The position numbers were made by a program, and so were the translations under genes. A DNA stretch of 64,000 nucleotides from Liolophura sinensis (Eukaryota > Mollusca > Polyplacophora > Chitonida > Chitonidae). This document shows, piece after piece, positions 1-10,954 of the stretch; position 1 is the first letter of the stretch; every line of letters starts with the position of its first letter. The stretch is from contig NC_088298.1 of the NCBI RefSeq assembly GCF_032854445.1, positions 22,779,295 through 22,843,294 of the forward strand, written 5' to 3'. The notes under the pieces were generated by a model that saw nothing but the letters and a program-made list of their open reading frames with translations, had not been told where the DNA came from and searched no databases.

Positions 1-62
1 CATTTGTCAATTATCACACTGTGGTCACTACTCTGGTTTTACTCTCTGTGCCGTAAGTCTTT
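1..62 (+). repeat. Family A dispersed repeat, 3' end, cut by window edge
   Basis: This is the terminal block of family A, recognised by ATCACACTGTGGTCACTACT followed by CTGGTTTTACTCTCTGTG and the end GTAAGTCTTT. The same block occurs in at least twelve other places in the window. The 5' part lies outside the window. Confidence 0.7.
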
Positions 63-1002
63 CTAATTGTTAATCACACTGGACATTAATGTGTCTTAGC
101 TTTAATAGCATACCTAAGCTGGGACCCCGGCTGGCTCTGTACGTTATCACAGTGTTTCTGTTACATCATTGTGTCTATGCCACCGTTCATTTGTGTTAAT
201 GCACCGACAGTTTATCAAAGAAGCATGTACTGTAATAATCAGAAGTATGATTGATCCTTCCTGTCTGTGTCGTTTGTGTTGTGGGGAAGAGTGTGTTTGA
301 TTTAAAATTTTAAATCTCTACATCAGAAAGCGCAATAGTATCCCTATATATACATGGGTGCGATTTCTGCTTTCAATCACGTAATCAGTCAACCCATCAT
401 TCAGATTGTGCGCAATGAAATAGAGTCAAGGGCAACAAGTATTTAGCAGTTTGGTTAAAGAAAAAAAATTCAAAATCGAACTGATCAGTACCAACAATAA
501 ATACGATCTACAGTATAGAATGCAATTCTATAGTCCTAGGTACATAAGACACATGACCTGAGAATGATTGCCGTGGACTTTATTGACGACTGGTATACGA
601 ATGTCTCTTTCCATGCATAGATTTCTCATCCCTGACAACAAATAGGATCTGTGATACGGGAATGTAATAGCAAAGCCTTGCGTGTATCATGAGACAGATG
701 CTCTGAGAATAATTGCCGTGGACGTCTGCTTTTCTCTTCTACGTCTTTGATGTGGCAATGTGTACTGAGCAATGTGGACGTGGAGATGTGGACACGAGTC
801 TATTGCAGACCACTTAATTCACGCACTCACATTTTGTTTTGGTTATCTAATTATATGACGACGCACGCTCAGACTGATGACCGGAGCCTAGGGTCAATAG
901 AAACTTCCATCACGCAATTCATCTGTTCTTAGATTTTTAACCTAGTTCGTCCACATCACAGAGTCAGCATGGTAAATGAAGTTGCTATCTAGCACTGGAC
1001 AC
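63..1002. other. No gene seen; AT-rich unique-looking DNA
   Basis: Apart from the family B fragment listed separately and a second short match near 705-735 (ATTGCCGTGGACGT), I see no coding signal or repeat here. The 61-codon frame at 747-932 has no splice or codon-use support. Confidence 0.5.
570..640 (+). repeat. Family B fragment, 3' end
   Basis: GGACTTTATTGACGACTGGT ATACGAATGTCT and CATGCATAGATTTCTC match the 3' end of family B as seen near 39880 and 58460 (TTGACGGCTGGTATACGAAT consensus). The 5' two thirds are missing. Confidence 0.55.
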
Positions 1003-1245
1003 TGGGCCTCAGTGGTTGAAGTGGTCAGCTTGGCAGCGTAGCGCAATGACTCCGGAGCCTCCCACTAATGCTGTTGTTTTGAGTTCAAATTCAGTTCATG
1101 CTGGCTTCCTCTCCGGCCGTCCGTGGGAAGGTTTGCCAGCAACATGCAGATGTGTTTCCTCCGGGTCTTGGTCGGTTTCTCTCCCACCATCGTATAAGTG
1201 AAATATTCTTGAATATGGCGTAAAACACCAATGAAAAAAAAATCT
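1003..1245 (+). mobile_element. SINE-1 copy, nearly full length
   Basis: It reads in order: a degraded tRNA-like head (GGGCCTCAGTGGTTGAAGTG, then GCGTAGCGCAATGACTC), a B-box-like GAGTTCAAATTC, the core CATGCTGGCTTCCTCTCCGG, and the tail CGTATAAGTGAAATATTCTT then GGCGTAAAACACCAA with an A-run. SINEs of this kind are non-autonomous and are copied by a LINE reverse transcriptase. The copy is old, with many substitutions. Short frames inside it on both strands are not genes. Confidence 0.85.
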
Positions 1246-3159
1246 CCTGCACACCGTTATACAGCCAACAATCAATCAACCAGCAAATAAACTTATTCCA
1301 TGAAAGTCACCGAAAAGAAATTTTCCCCGACACCACTGCTCTTTGGAACCTGCTGACAGCACTCGTGGGGATAGTTGAGCAGTTTTATGATCATTGAAGA
1401 CCCCATGTGTTCAGCCGTTATTGCTTGTGTCTCTTTTGGCTTTTCTTTTATGAAATGACTGAGGTTAATATATTTCTTTAAAGAGGCGAAGTCGGAGGGG
1501 CTTTTTTTGGCAAAAAGCTAAACAGCACAAATTCAATCGAATATGGGATATTTTTTTACAACAACCCAAATAAATACCCTTCAGCAAATATCAGATTTGC
1601 AGTTGCGCTATTTGTAGTGTTTAAACGTTGGTAAAAAGTTATAAAGCAACCCGTGTTATAAATTTGATGAATTTTATAACGAATTTTAAACTTGAACACC
1701 TACACATACGAGTCTGATATTTTGTGAAAGAAAATTGCACAGTTTGGGCCATTCTAAAATGACAGTAAAAATTCGGTTGGATTCGCGCGGATTGTTTTTT
1801 CTCCATAAAAAAAAACAAAAACAAAAAAAAAAGCGATGTGCACAAATACGGTAAGACGCACCTAGGAGTAAATTCTGCATGGACCTCGTTCTCGCGTCCG
1901 TTGTTATCCTGACTTATTTGTGCATGCAGTGCTTTATTAAACCTACGTCGTCTGGGGTTTTCTCCAGAGATTGCTGCCAGAAACAGTACAGCTCTTATAA
2001 ATTACAACGAAGCTAATTTATCTCTTGCAGCATCCTGTATTTAACACACCGATATATTAATTAAGCTACTGTTGGCGCCTTTTGCTGGCATTATGTAACA
2101 CGGTAACGGTAGAATCACCTTAAAACTGTTAAAACTGTACTAATTAAGCACCTGTGGGTGGACCTAGTAGAAACCTCACCCCCACTCCTATCGCCTGCAT
2201 AACGCGTGACCTCCAGGTGTGTTTAATCTACTCACGGTGTATATTTGTGACACTTCCCTCCCGCAAGCTACGACGACGGATTCAATTTACACATTGCAGT
2301 CGTTGCATGTATCGCTGGTGAACCAATCAGCAGTGATGTAACCGTGAATGTATAACATGTTCTGGCCCAATGCCAGCCAGATGGCGACCTTGTGCTGACA
2401 TATCTAACCCCTCATCACTCTGTGTGATCCAAATATTCCTGGTGAACTGATGTGCAGTGGTGAAAAAAGAATGACATTGCATTTATTTGAGCGCTCAGCA
2501 GCGGGACATTGTTAATGCTTGCCATCGTTTTTCACATCGCCTGTCTCTTGCCTGCCTTTTCTTAGCTTTTAAATCACACAGAATAATACCATCTATATCA
2601 TCTAGTCCAACAGTTTGAAAAAGCTTGTAGAGAAGTATTTGGGTTTTAAAATATTGTTGACAACTATCCATCTGCAAGCTGTTTACTAAGCCCTCTTCGT
2701 TTGAAAGAACACACCAGTTTGAGATTTTAAAGAGATAAGGTAAAGTTGAACTGGAGACAGAACACACTGGTTTGAGATTTTCAAAAATCTTTGAAATGAA
2801 GTAAAATTGAAAAAAAATATCTGCCTTTCGATTCCATAAGTCAGTGCCGGAACATTGCTCATCTCTGGTCAAGGATTTCATTTCATTAACCGTCAGTGGA
2901 AACGTTTTAAAAGTAGTTTTGTCTTTTTGACTAACCTAAAGTCCAATATGAAAACGCAATGCCATTGTAGGTCTTCACAAAAAATAAAATAGTCATCATT
3001 GAAGGTAACGTTTTCTGCTTTTTCTCCTAACCAAATAAAAAAACCCAAAAATATAACATTGCATGTGTTCTCATCGTTTATACATTGTGGATTCACAACC
3101 TTTAGTAATACAGCCTTATCGATTTATCGGATTGACTTCAGGTATTTAATGTGGTGTCG
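1246..3159. other. No gene seen; one local duplication
   Basis: The region is mostly AT-rich. A short direct repeat (AACACACCAGTTTGAGATTT near 2709 and AACACACTGGTTTGAGATTT near 2761, about 53 bp apart) lies in the 128-codon minus-strand frame 2495-2881, which otherwise has no support. A CCAAT motif (ACCAATCAGC near 2322) lies about 60 bp upstream of ATGGCGACC at 2381 but opens only a five-codon frame. Confidence 0.5.
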
Positions 3160-3735
3160 ATTCTGCTAAAGTGATTTCCTGCTTGTTTTGCATTGTTTTA
3201 AGACGAATGTATTTTAAATCTGATGACAACACACCATTTTGAGTAATTCTAGACAAGTAAAGTCTAATAAATTGCAATTAACATCATTGCATTTTTATCT
3301 AGTTCGGCTTAAGCCATGGTGCTAGAGAAATTAATTAATATGTGTGCATTTACGTAAACAGTTAGAATAAAACCCTGACAGGTAAATTGACAAGTAGCTG
3401 TATTTCACCGGCTACGTGTGACCATTTACCATCTATCACACTATCGTCGCTGCTCTGATTTTACTCTCTATGCTGTAGCCCTATTTCAGCGGCTACGTAT
3501 GACCATTTACCTGCTACCACACTGTCGTTGCTGCCCTGGTTTTACTCTCTGTGCTGTAACCGTATTTCACCTGCTAAGTGTGACCATTTGCTAACTATCA
3601 CACTGTCGTCGCTGCTCTGATTTTACTCTCTGTGCTGTAGCCGTATTTCACCGGCTACGTGTGACCATTTGTCAGCTATCACACTATCGCCGCGGTTCCA
3701 GTTTCACCTCTATGCTGTAGATCTTAATTTCATTA
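3160..3735 (+). repeat. Family A, longest copy, with a 4x81-bp terminal array
   Basis: The 5' body contains GATGACAACACACCATTTTG, TGCAATTAACATCATTGCAT, TTAAGCCATGGTGCTAGAGA and GAACAGTTAGAATAAAACCC-like sequence, shared with the copy at 57075-57400. After it the block TATTTCACCGGCTACGTGTG...CTCTNTGCTGTAG is repeated four times at exactly 81 bp (starts 3401, 3482, 3563, 3644). Other copies carry the block once. No coding capacity is seen. Confidence 0.8.
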
Positions 3736-5390
3736 AAACCCGTTGCCTTCGGTTTGCTACAAGATTCAATTTGCCATGCGTAGGGCGTTTTAGTTCATCT
3801 GCAATCCAGAGTTAGCTGATGGTGAGATTTGCACGGATTATTTCTCTCGTCTTTGCCTTAATAAGTTTTTGGGTACATATATTTTCATGACATGGTCTTG
3901 AGATTACCAAGTCGCCAGTAGGTTGCTGGAGTTGTGCAGCCAGGTCCAGCATAACCCGATAGTGGTTTGTCTCCAGCAGGTACTCTTCCATATATCTGCC
4001 TCTTAAGTGATTGCCCCCTTTATCCCTCCCGCCCCCTCATTGGCGACTCACTACCGACTTGCTACCCAGAGTAAAGGCTACCCATATCTTAGGCAATGTA
4101 TTTCCCGCTGTGCCCTCAATCGGGCACGTTTTCGCTTTGTTACATCCCAGGAAGGCATGGTAGCTCTGGAAAGCGAAGATTTCGACGTCACATTCTTTCA
4201 GTAGTCAGCATCATTTGGAGCTCGCGTATATAGCTCACCGCTGTTAGCGATGGTGCCGTCCACATTATTGTCGAATACCACTTGTTGTCACTGCAACATG
4301 TCCTGAAGCCACTGTGCAGAAAAGGCCTAGCTTCTATGGTGTGTGAGAACCGACGCTGTTTTACTTTGTAGAAGAACTATCTGGCTAGAAATTGTAGAGC
4401 TGCTTCAGGGAATCGAGAAAAACATAATGTAGATCCCATAGTCTAAATATGCATCTACTCAAAGCAGTTCCTTGGGTTGGGTAAAAATCCAAAATAACAC
4501 CCGCCGAATAGGTGCCACCCGCCTTTAAACCATACATAGAGGAAATACAAGCAGAAAAAAAGAAGTGGAGAGAAAAAAAAACGATTTCTCGATTCCAATT
4601 AGCCATATTTAATTGCCGATTTGATGTGAACCATAGACGATTGGGGTATTCGTTGTTTGCAATATTAGCGGTATTGGCAGCATATGGGTACATGTGCTAC
4701 CTGCGTCACATGACAAACAGACGACTTACAAAACGACGAGGATATTGCTGTGGAAAAAACTATGTATATTGGTCCATAAAAAGTGTTACGGCGAGATGTT
4801 CTCCATTTCACTGGGCGAGTCGTCTTATGTGTTCTTGTGGGTGATAAGTGTAGTCTGTCGGAAATGTGAAAAGTGTAGTTTGTCGGAAATGATATGGCGT
4901 CCTCAGATTGGTTTGTTCGACTGCGTCTTTTAGTCAGGATGTTTGTCAGGTTCCTGGTGTGGTGCGGTGCAGTGTAGTGTTTTCCACTGCTCATGATATA
5001 AATCTCATCACATTCATATTGATTAAATACTTCCGCGTACGGCGTAAATCGGTGGTCAGATACATAAATACAAGTGAAGGACAGATTCGTCTAGCAGACG
5101 ACTTTATATTTCCCTGAAATTGACACATTTACGTCGTCGCTAAACTAGTTACAGCTGGATATAGCTTATCTATTTCGCTCTAACTCAGGAACTGAAGAAA
5201 CCGTCGAACTTTACAGGATGTGACTGTTATTGAAATATATAGGATGTGGCCTGTGAAGTACAACCGCAACGATGATGGGGAATTTGTCATATCGCTTTGG
5301 TTTGCCTGTTTGTATCAATTCCTGGAAGCGGTTGTTTACAGTTTTGGTAAAGTTGCTGTATAACTGGTGGTTTCGGAATGTTGATCATTT
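3736..5390. other. No gene seen; short direct repeat at 4846-4891
   Basis: The overlapping frames around 4385-4994 (up to 110 codons, both strands) have no recognisable domain. The plus-strand frame 4512-4844 encodes a possible single hydrophobic segment, but frames on both strands are open together, so chance is likely. AAGTGTAGTCTGTCGGAAAT is repeated 27 bp later with one change. Confidence 0.45.
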
Positions 5391-5480
5391 ACTCATCGTC
5401 CCGAACATGACGCCATACACTGACGTCACCCACTGACGTCACAATATATCACCTGTGCTCATGTATCGAAATGTTTTCAG
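5391..5480 (+). repeat. Dispersed repeat with two TGACGTCA sites
   Basis: CATCGTCCCGAACATGACG, two perfect TGACGTCA octamers (5421-5428 and 5434-5441) and TCGAAATGTTTTCAG have a related copy at 6712-6805. TGACGTCA is the known CREB/ATF binding palindrome. Whether it works here is unknown. Confidence 0.5.
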
Positions 5481-5689
5481 TGTGGCCACAGCGTGAAATG
5501 CCTATCGAATAAATACATAGTGCTTACGTTAGAAACATGCAAATATGCAGCATATATATGTACAACACGCCAAGATGTACCACGCTAATATACGTAACAA
5601 ACTCGTTTGAACCATGTATGTATGCTTGGAGTTTTACGTGGCACTTAACATTTTTCAGTCATATGACAACGAAAAGTTATTGGGTTTGT

Positions 5690-6088
5690 GGACAACATAT
5701 ACTGTGTCTTCATGTGGTAGGGCGAGTGCTTGCCACCAAAGTATCATGCCAAAGACATCAGACATGACACCTCGCCCTGTCACATTACACTGACACCGGA
5801 CCAACCAGTCCTGGGGCCGGTTTCATGAAGCTCACTTAGCTAAGTAAGCCCTTAACTACCATGGCAACGTATGTTGTAGAGATATAAAGTGAACTTAGAT
5901 AAGGGCAACTTAACACTAAGTAAACTTCATGAAACCGATCCCAGGTCCTTTCCTCTAACCTCTCAGTGCTGAGCAACGAGTATTATTTTTAAAGTCTTTG
6001 TTATGACCCGACCCGGTTTTGATCCCAGATTTCCTGACTTTGAGGCGGAAGCTCTAAGTGTTAGGTCACTGAAGCGGTACAATAGATA
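5690..6088 (-). mobile_element. SINE-D copy, interrupted by a MITE
   Basis: Read on the minus strand it has a tRNA-like head (GCTTCAGTGACCTAACACTT, then GCTTCCGCCTCAAAGTCAGG, B-box GGGATCAAAACCGGG), then GGGTCATAACAAAGACTTTA, CAGCACTGAGAGGTTAGAGG and the tail GGTGTCAGTGTAATGTGAC with TGTCTTTGGCATGATACTTT. It is collinear with the copy at 62405-62690 except for the insertion at 5811-5944. This tail type is familiar to me from molluscan genomes. Confidence 0.8.
5811..5944. mobile_element. 134-bp MITE inserted in SINE-D
   Basis: The ends are inverted: CTGGGGCCGGTTTCATGAAG at the left, and CTTCATGAAACCGATCCCAG at the right, which reads CTGGGATCGGTTTCATGAAG on the other strand. They are followed by ACTTAG on both inward sides. 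GTC flanks both sides (5808-5810 and 5945-5947), so a 3-bp target duplication is possible; a 5-bp reading (GTCCT) cannot be excluded. The SINE-D copy at 62.4 kb shows the empty site. No transposase is encoded. Confidence 0.75.
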
Positions 6089-6711
6089 TGAAGCGACGTC
6101 GTTACTTGCGAAAATTTAAGTATACCCGGAATGCTTGTGAATTGATGATTGGCTATGTAGTCGTATCAGACCGCACCTAAGAATAACCATCTCCCAGTGA
6201 ATGTCGCATGGAAACATAACTGGGATTGCAGGGTTTCTATGTCACGTTATCCAAAGCACAAGAGAAAAAAAAAGGCTAAAGTATAAATTGCTTGTGTATA
6301 ACGACATGTAGCCTATCTGTTTAATAAAGAAAGCGATGTCTCATTTTACTGCTAGAATCAATACATACGGGAGCGGAATGTTGTGAGGTGTAAGTGTTAA
6401 TGCTGATCACGTGATCGAGGCCTTTGTGTGATGAGACACGCGTGACCATTGGTCGCATTCGTTATTGGTTTAATAATGAATAAGGCGATTGAATTAACAG
6501 ATCATGTTCAACCCCCGTATTCAGTCGGGATGACAATAGAACTGTAAGCGACGGGGCGATACGTGATCGATGGCCGGTGCAACAGGCACTGACTAGCTTC
6601 ATATTCAAACTGTTACATTATTCATAAACATTTCTTCCTTTATGAATAAAGCAGTCTCTCAGATGGATCCGTCATGTTTCACCGGCACCTCCATCACCTC
6701 TAGTGCGCGAT
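6089..6711. other. No gene or repeat seen
   Basis: The stretch is AT-rich and looks unique. No splice-flanked frame, promoter motif or repeat match was found by reading. Confidence 0.45.
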
Positions 6712-6805
6712 AATTTACACATCGTCCAGGACATGACGTCACATGCTGACGTCTCAATTTGTCATCGGTACTATTGAAAGTTATTGAAATGTTTTGACTT
6801 GGTGC
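6712..6805 (+). repeat. Second copy of the TGACGTCA-containing repeat
   Basis: ACATCGTCCAGGACATGACG, TGACGTCA at 6734-6741, a mutated second site (GCTGACGTCTC) and TTGAAATGTTTTGAC parallel the element at 5391-5480. Confidence 0.45.
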
Positions 6806-6879
6806 AACTGTACTAAAGTGCGCTTGTAAAAGTAACATCGAAGGAAGCCTTCTCATTTGTAACTGGGTATGTTATTTAG

Positions 6880-7065
6880 CTGAGCATCGGACATTATTTT
6901 GACATTAAGTTGTAGCTTGACAGGGGACACTAGTAGGGCTTTCTTTACCTAATCTTACTTAAGCCACGGTTCTACGAAGTGTGTAAGTATCTAAGCATTT
7001 TCATGAACAGTTAAAATAAAACCTTACATGAGGGAAACTGACAAGAGGCCGTATTTCACCTCTGA
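6880..7065 (+). repeat. Family A copy, degraded
   Basis: CTTAAGCCACGG, AAGCATTTTCATGAACAGTT, AAAATAAAACCTTACATGAG and GACAAGAGGCCGTATTTCAC follow the family A order. The terminal 81-bp block is lost after TTTCACCTCTGA. Confidence 0.7.
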
Positions 7066-7635
7066 TATTGCGTTAGTCGTTAGCTGGAATCTCTGCGAGT
7101 TAACCAGCGCTTCGATTTTGTGGTTGTCAAAAACATGTTGGTTTTGAGGAATTAAGACTATATTATAAAGGTCAGAGTCTAAGCAATGTGTGTATGTCAA
7201 TCAGAGATTGTTAAATCAAATCCATATACGACGGAGGCTTGCATGTATGACAAGATTGTCAACACGCGCTCATGCGTTGATACCAGCATTTGTGGTGATG
7301 TTTTCTTTCATAACAAAGCTGTACGCATGCTGTCAAATCCCGTTGCCACGGATTTCTGAGCTATCTTTGACTTAGACTTCTTGGCGAAACAAGAGAGTAG
7401 AGAATGGTTTTCAGACACAAGTAAATTCTACCTGCCCACCCATCACTTAACGGCATGGAAGTAACCTCAGGGTAACTTCATAGAAACCAGCTCAAAGTGC
7501 ATTGACTTTTTCTTGATAAATTGGCTTGCGGCCTTAATAAAATGATACATCAAAGGGCACGAGATACCCAACTTCATAAAATAATATCTTTCGTAACGTT
7601 TGAAAAGTGTCTTATTTTCTCTGCAGTGAAACTTA
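7066..7635. other. No gene seen
   Basis: Only short chance frames are present, for example 7190-7375. No splice or repeat support. Confidence 0.4.
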
Positions 7636-7893
7636 TTTATAATAATGAACATGAAATCGAGGCATCACCACGTAAATGTAAAAGATTTCACAAGCTTGCG
7701 GCCCACATGACGGGATCATTATCAAGTGACAAACCACTTTATTATAAAAATATATATTAACGTTATATAGTGAACTATTTAGTTATACAGGAGCGTATCT
7801 AAAAAAATAATGAAATAAAATAGAAGACTCAATCGAAAGCTTGTGAAACCTTTAACATTTACGTGGTGATGCCTCGACTTCATTATTATTACT
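7636..7893. repeat. Foldback with about 55-bp inverted arms
   Basis: The left arm has CGAGGCATCACCACGTAAAT then GATTTCACAAGCTTG (about 7657-7699). The right arm carries the reverse complement: AAGCTTGTGAAACC then ATTTACGTGGTGATGCCTCG (about 7838-7878). ATTATT/AATAAT tracts extend both arms. A spacer of about 135 bp lies between them. It may be a foldback or MITE-type element, or a transcript hairpin. The arms do not match MITE-C or the 5.8-kb MITE. Confidence 0.7.
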
Positions 7894-8785
7894 ACTGAAC
7901 TGACGTACAACTCTAAGCAATGTTAAGCAGTATATAGACTGATTTTTGTTGCATGCTATACACGTGCATGTTGGGCCAACGACATGGGAGGTTAGACGTA
8001 TACGGCCTGTCCATATGTATCCTGCCATTTATTTACTATAATGTAAGAATGTTGACTTCTGGATTATTTCACAGGTATTTTCTGTGAATGACATGCTTAA
8101 AAGGTCGCTTTTGTTGATATTATGTCAATCTAAATGTGGAACTTTTTTAAACTGCTTGTATATTTCGCCATTGATAAGAACTGATCATTCGCGATGCGGT
8201 CGACACCTGGAAATATCTGGATAGGATGAGCTAGATAAATGGTCCTTGCTGCCTTTTGTCTTGTAGAACGCCTGAACTCTTTCCTTCCCAGATTCGATAT
8301 CCACAAATTATGATCGTCTCGTGAACAAAAACAAAACAAAACAAAAAAACAAAAAACAAACACACAAACAAACAAACCCGGTGTACAATTTTGCACATCC
8401 ACAATGACGTATATCATTGCGTACCTCTGGTATAAAACATGATATAGGATGTGCATTAATACCACAATGTTTTGTTCAACTCGTACACAGTGTCTTTCAG
8501 ATACGCCAGAATAACAAAGTGTTGCAATTCTACACTGGAGACACATAGGTGATATTAATGTGAATATCACAAGGTGATATGATATCAGAGATGAGATAGC
8601 AGTTTTCATTGAGCTAGTTTGTAAATCACAAATAATGTTTGCGATATATGTGCTTTGAGCTCAGAATTGAATATAACATATAACCAATCTCATGGTGACA
8701 ATATGACAAAAATATTTCCAGGCCTTTCATCGACAGTAACACGGGTAAAGTCTACTTTACATGTATGTTATATACTCCAAGCCGC
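7894..8785. other. No gene seen; low-complexity tract and small hairpin
   Basis: An A/C-rich tract (AAACAAAC units, 8325-8378) lies inside a 159-codon minus-strand frame (8130-8609), which I do not accept as a gene. GTGATATT-AATGTG-AATATCAC at 8549-8570 is a perfect 8-bp stem hairpin. Confidence 0.5.
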
Positions 8786-8937
8786 CAGCTCATGCTGGCT
8801 TCCTCTGGGGCCGTACTTGGGAAGGTCGTCAACAACCTGCCGATGGTCGTGGGTTGCCCTGGTGTCTTCCCACCATAATGCTAGCCACCGTCGTATAAAC
8901 GAAATATTCTTGAGCACGGCGTAAAACACCAACAAAA
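8786..8937 (+). mobile_element. SINE-1 copy, 5'-truncated
   Basis: It starts in the core (AGCTCATGCTGGCTTCCTCT), continues through ACCTGCCGATGGTCGTGG and CACCATAATGCTAGCCACCG, and ends with TATTCTTGAGCACGGCGTAA. The tRNA head is missing, as expected for incomplete reverse transcription. Confidence 0.85.
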
Positions 8938-10346
8938 AGGTATATGAATAAAAAAATACTCCAAGGCGCAATATAGTATTTTCTATCAAATTGAAAAAGA
9001 CCATGAGAGGAAGATGAGCGAGTGCCCCGAACGCTAATTCTTATGGTGTGCTTTGTGTGTTTTTACCATAATGTTTGTACTTTAGATTCGACTAATATTT
9101 TCAGGGGTAAACATTTCGACATTCTTCCTTACATCAGTTTACCAGCTGTTTTCTTTCATCATACCCTCGTTCATATAGATGGGGGCTACAGTTGGGAAGT
9201 CACTCAACCATGACAGAGTGGTTACGTCGAAGGTTCCAAGGGACAATATGAAAGCAGGCTGAGTTGGCACAAGAGCTAATGTACCGTAATGGTGATAACT
9301 GACCCAAGATCGTCCAGGTTTACACTGGGCAAAGATACCGTTATCGCCAAAGCTTGGGTCCCAGAGGTAATGTTATTGCAACCCTCTGCAGGGAAGTTAA
9401 CGGTTTGGTAACCAAGCGGAAAGGCAACATCTCTAGGTCAAAACACACAGTGCAATATTCAGAAGGATAAGCCCGAACTAGAATACGATGAATGAGCTGT
9501 TTTAAAGTTGCCCACATAAGGGTGTTCCGCTTTTAAAATAAAAATCCGGTTTTTCTCAGTAGCTTTGTCGCGCAACTCGTGCTGATTTAGCTACTTCGTT
9601 CACACCTGTTTGGTTAAAAAGCGACTAGGCTTTGTCTGGAAATGAAACGGTTGACAAATGGCCATTCCAGCAAACCCATCACCGGTATTTTCTCTTCCAA
9701 TTGGAAAACATTGAAAGCGAGGTAAATGATTTCATTGGAGCGTTGACAACTTTGGTATAATTTTACCATTTATTTTACCCGGCACCATGCACGTTTATGT
9801 TGAGGTGAAGTGAATGGTGATGTTACCAGGATACAACAGGGTGTCTCAAAAACCTTAACCTATACCATCAGTCTGAAGGGTGATGCGTTAAAACGTGTAA
9901 ATCTGAGAAAGCATTATCTTTTTAATTGTTATCTGTGAGCAAGACGAAAGAACAAATGAAATCACTCCAGGTAAATGAAATGGACAATATCAGAAGTAGT
10001 GCAGATATGAACAAAGAACCATGACCACAACCGTTGTCGATTACACTGGTAAATTAGACTTGGCTGTTTGCTAGCTATAAAGTGGAAGAGAAAAGCTAGT
10101 ATTCCGTAAAACGTTTCCTCTTGTTCCATTTGCCAAGTTTATGTCCAGAAAAATTACCCTGTTGTGGTTTAAACTGTCTCTCCGTATAATCACAACCACT
10201 TATGCAAATTAGTGATAACATGATACTGATGGTATTATAATCTGCTTAAATTCGTTTCACTTTCCATTTTTATCCCCCTGTAAAATAGCGACACTATACC
10301 CATGCTTCATCCTAAAGTAATATAGGTCATTCATATTACATATACA
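8938..10346. other. No gene or repeat seen
   Basis: AT-rich DNA with chance frames only (for example 9022-9213). I find no match to the families named elsewhere in this annotation. Confidence 0.4.
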
Positions 10347-10685
10347 GTTCAAATGACAATAAAATAAATGTTTTATTAATTATCATATTTTCCTCTCTGG
10401 CCGTACGTGGGATGGTCCTTCAGCAACCTGCGAATGGTTAAGGGTTTCCCCCGGGCTCTGTCCGGTTTCCTCCCAGCGTAATGCTGACCACTGTCGTATA
10501 AGGACGGCGCAAAACACCAAAGAAATAAATAAATAAATTATTAGGGTAGCGCAAACCATGAAGGATAAGTCAAAAATCGCAATAACCATTTGTAAAACTT
10601 TCCTGTTACACAGAGTTCAAATGGAAATAAAATGAAATGTTTTATTAATTATTACGGTAGCGTAGACTATGCAAACGGTAAGTGG
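10347..10685 (+). repeat. Local duplication (about 265-bp offset) split by SINE-1
   Basis: CAGTTCAAATGACAATAAAA and ATGTTTTATTAATTAT at 10347-10385 recur as GAGTTCAAATGGAAATAAAA and ATGTTTTATTAATTAT at 10613-10655. The first copy resumes with TTAGGGTAGCGCAAACCATG after the SINE; the second reads straight on with TTACGGTAGCGTAGACTATG. The second copy therefore preserves the empty insertion site. Confidence 0.7.
10390..10541 (+). mobile_element. SINE-1 copy, 5'-truncated, inside a duplication
   Basis: It begins at TCCTCTCTGGCCGTACGTGG, runs through GGGTTTCCCCCGGGCTCTGT and TTTCCTCCCAGCGTAATGCT, and ends GGCGCAAAACACCAA with an (AAAT)n tail. ATTAAT/AATTAT sequence on both sides is consistent with a target duplication. 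Confidence 0.85.
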
Positions 10686-10954
10686 ACAATCCATCGTAAG
10701 ACCCATTTCCAAAAACACCATAAAACACCAGTTCCCAGAGGAATGTGTAAAACACAATGTTTTATAGAAGCAGTCGTCAGTTTTCAATGATGAAAGGATA
10801 ACAGTCGATATTGTACTATAGAATGAAATCCAGTTCCTGTTTCAAACTTGTAGTCTGTCCAGTACAAACGTAGGTATCTCAGCGGTGCTTTGTTAAGAAA
10901 CAAAGCTTTGGGGATTTTGGTGTTAACACAAAAGACACTCAACCTTCAGAAACC

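Noticed and set aside
2495-2881. 128-codon minus-strand frame
   Set aside because: It contains a local direct repeat, has no recognised domain, and sits in AT-rich DNA where such frames arise by chance.
4512-4844. Small membrane protein
   Set aside because: One hydrophobic stretch only. Frames of equal length are open on the opposite strand, and no homologous family comes to mind.
8130-8609. 159-codon minus-strand frame
   Set aside because: Its middle is the translation of an (AAAC)n tract. Both ends are ordinary AT-rich sequence without support.
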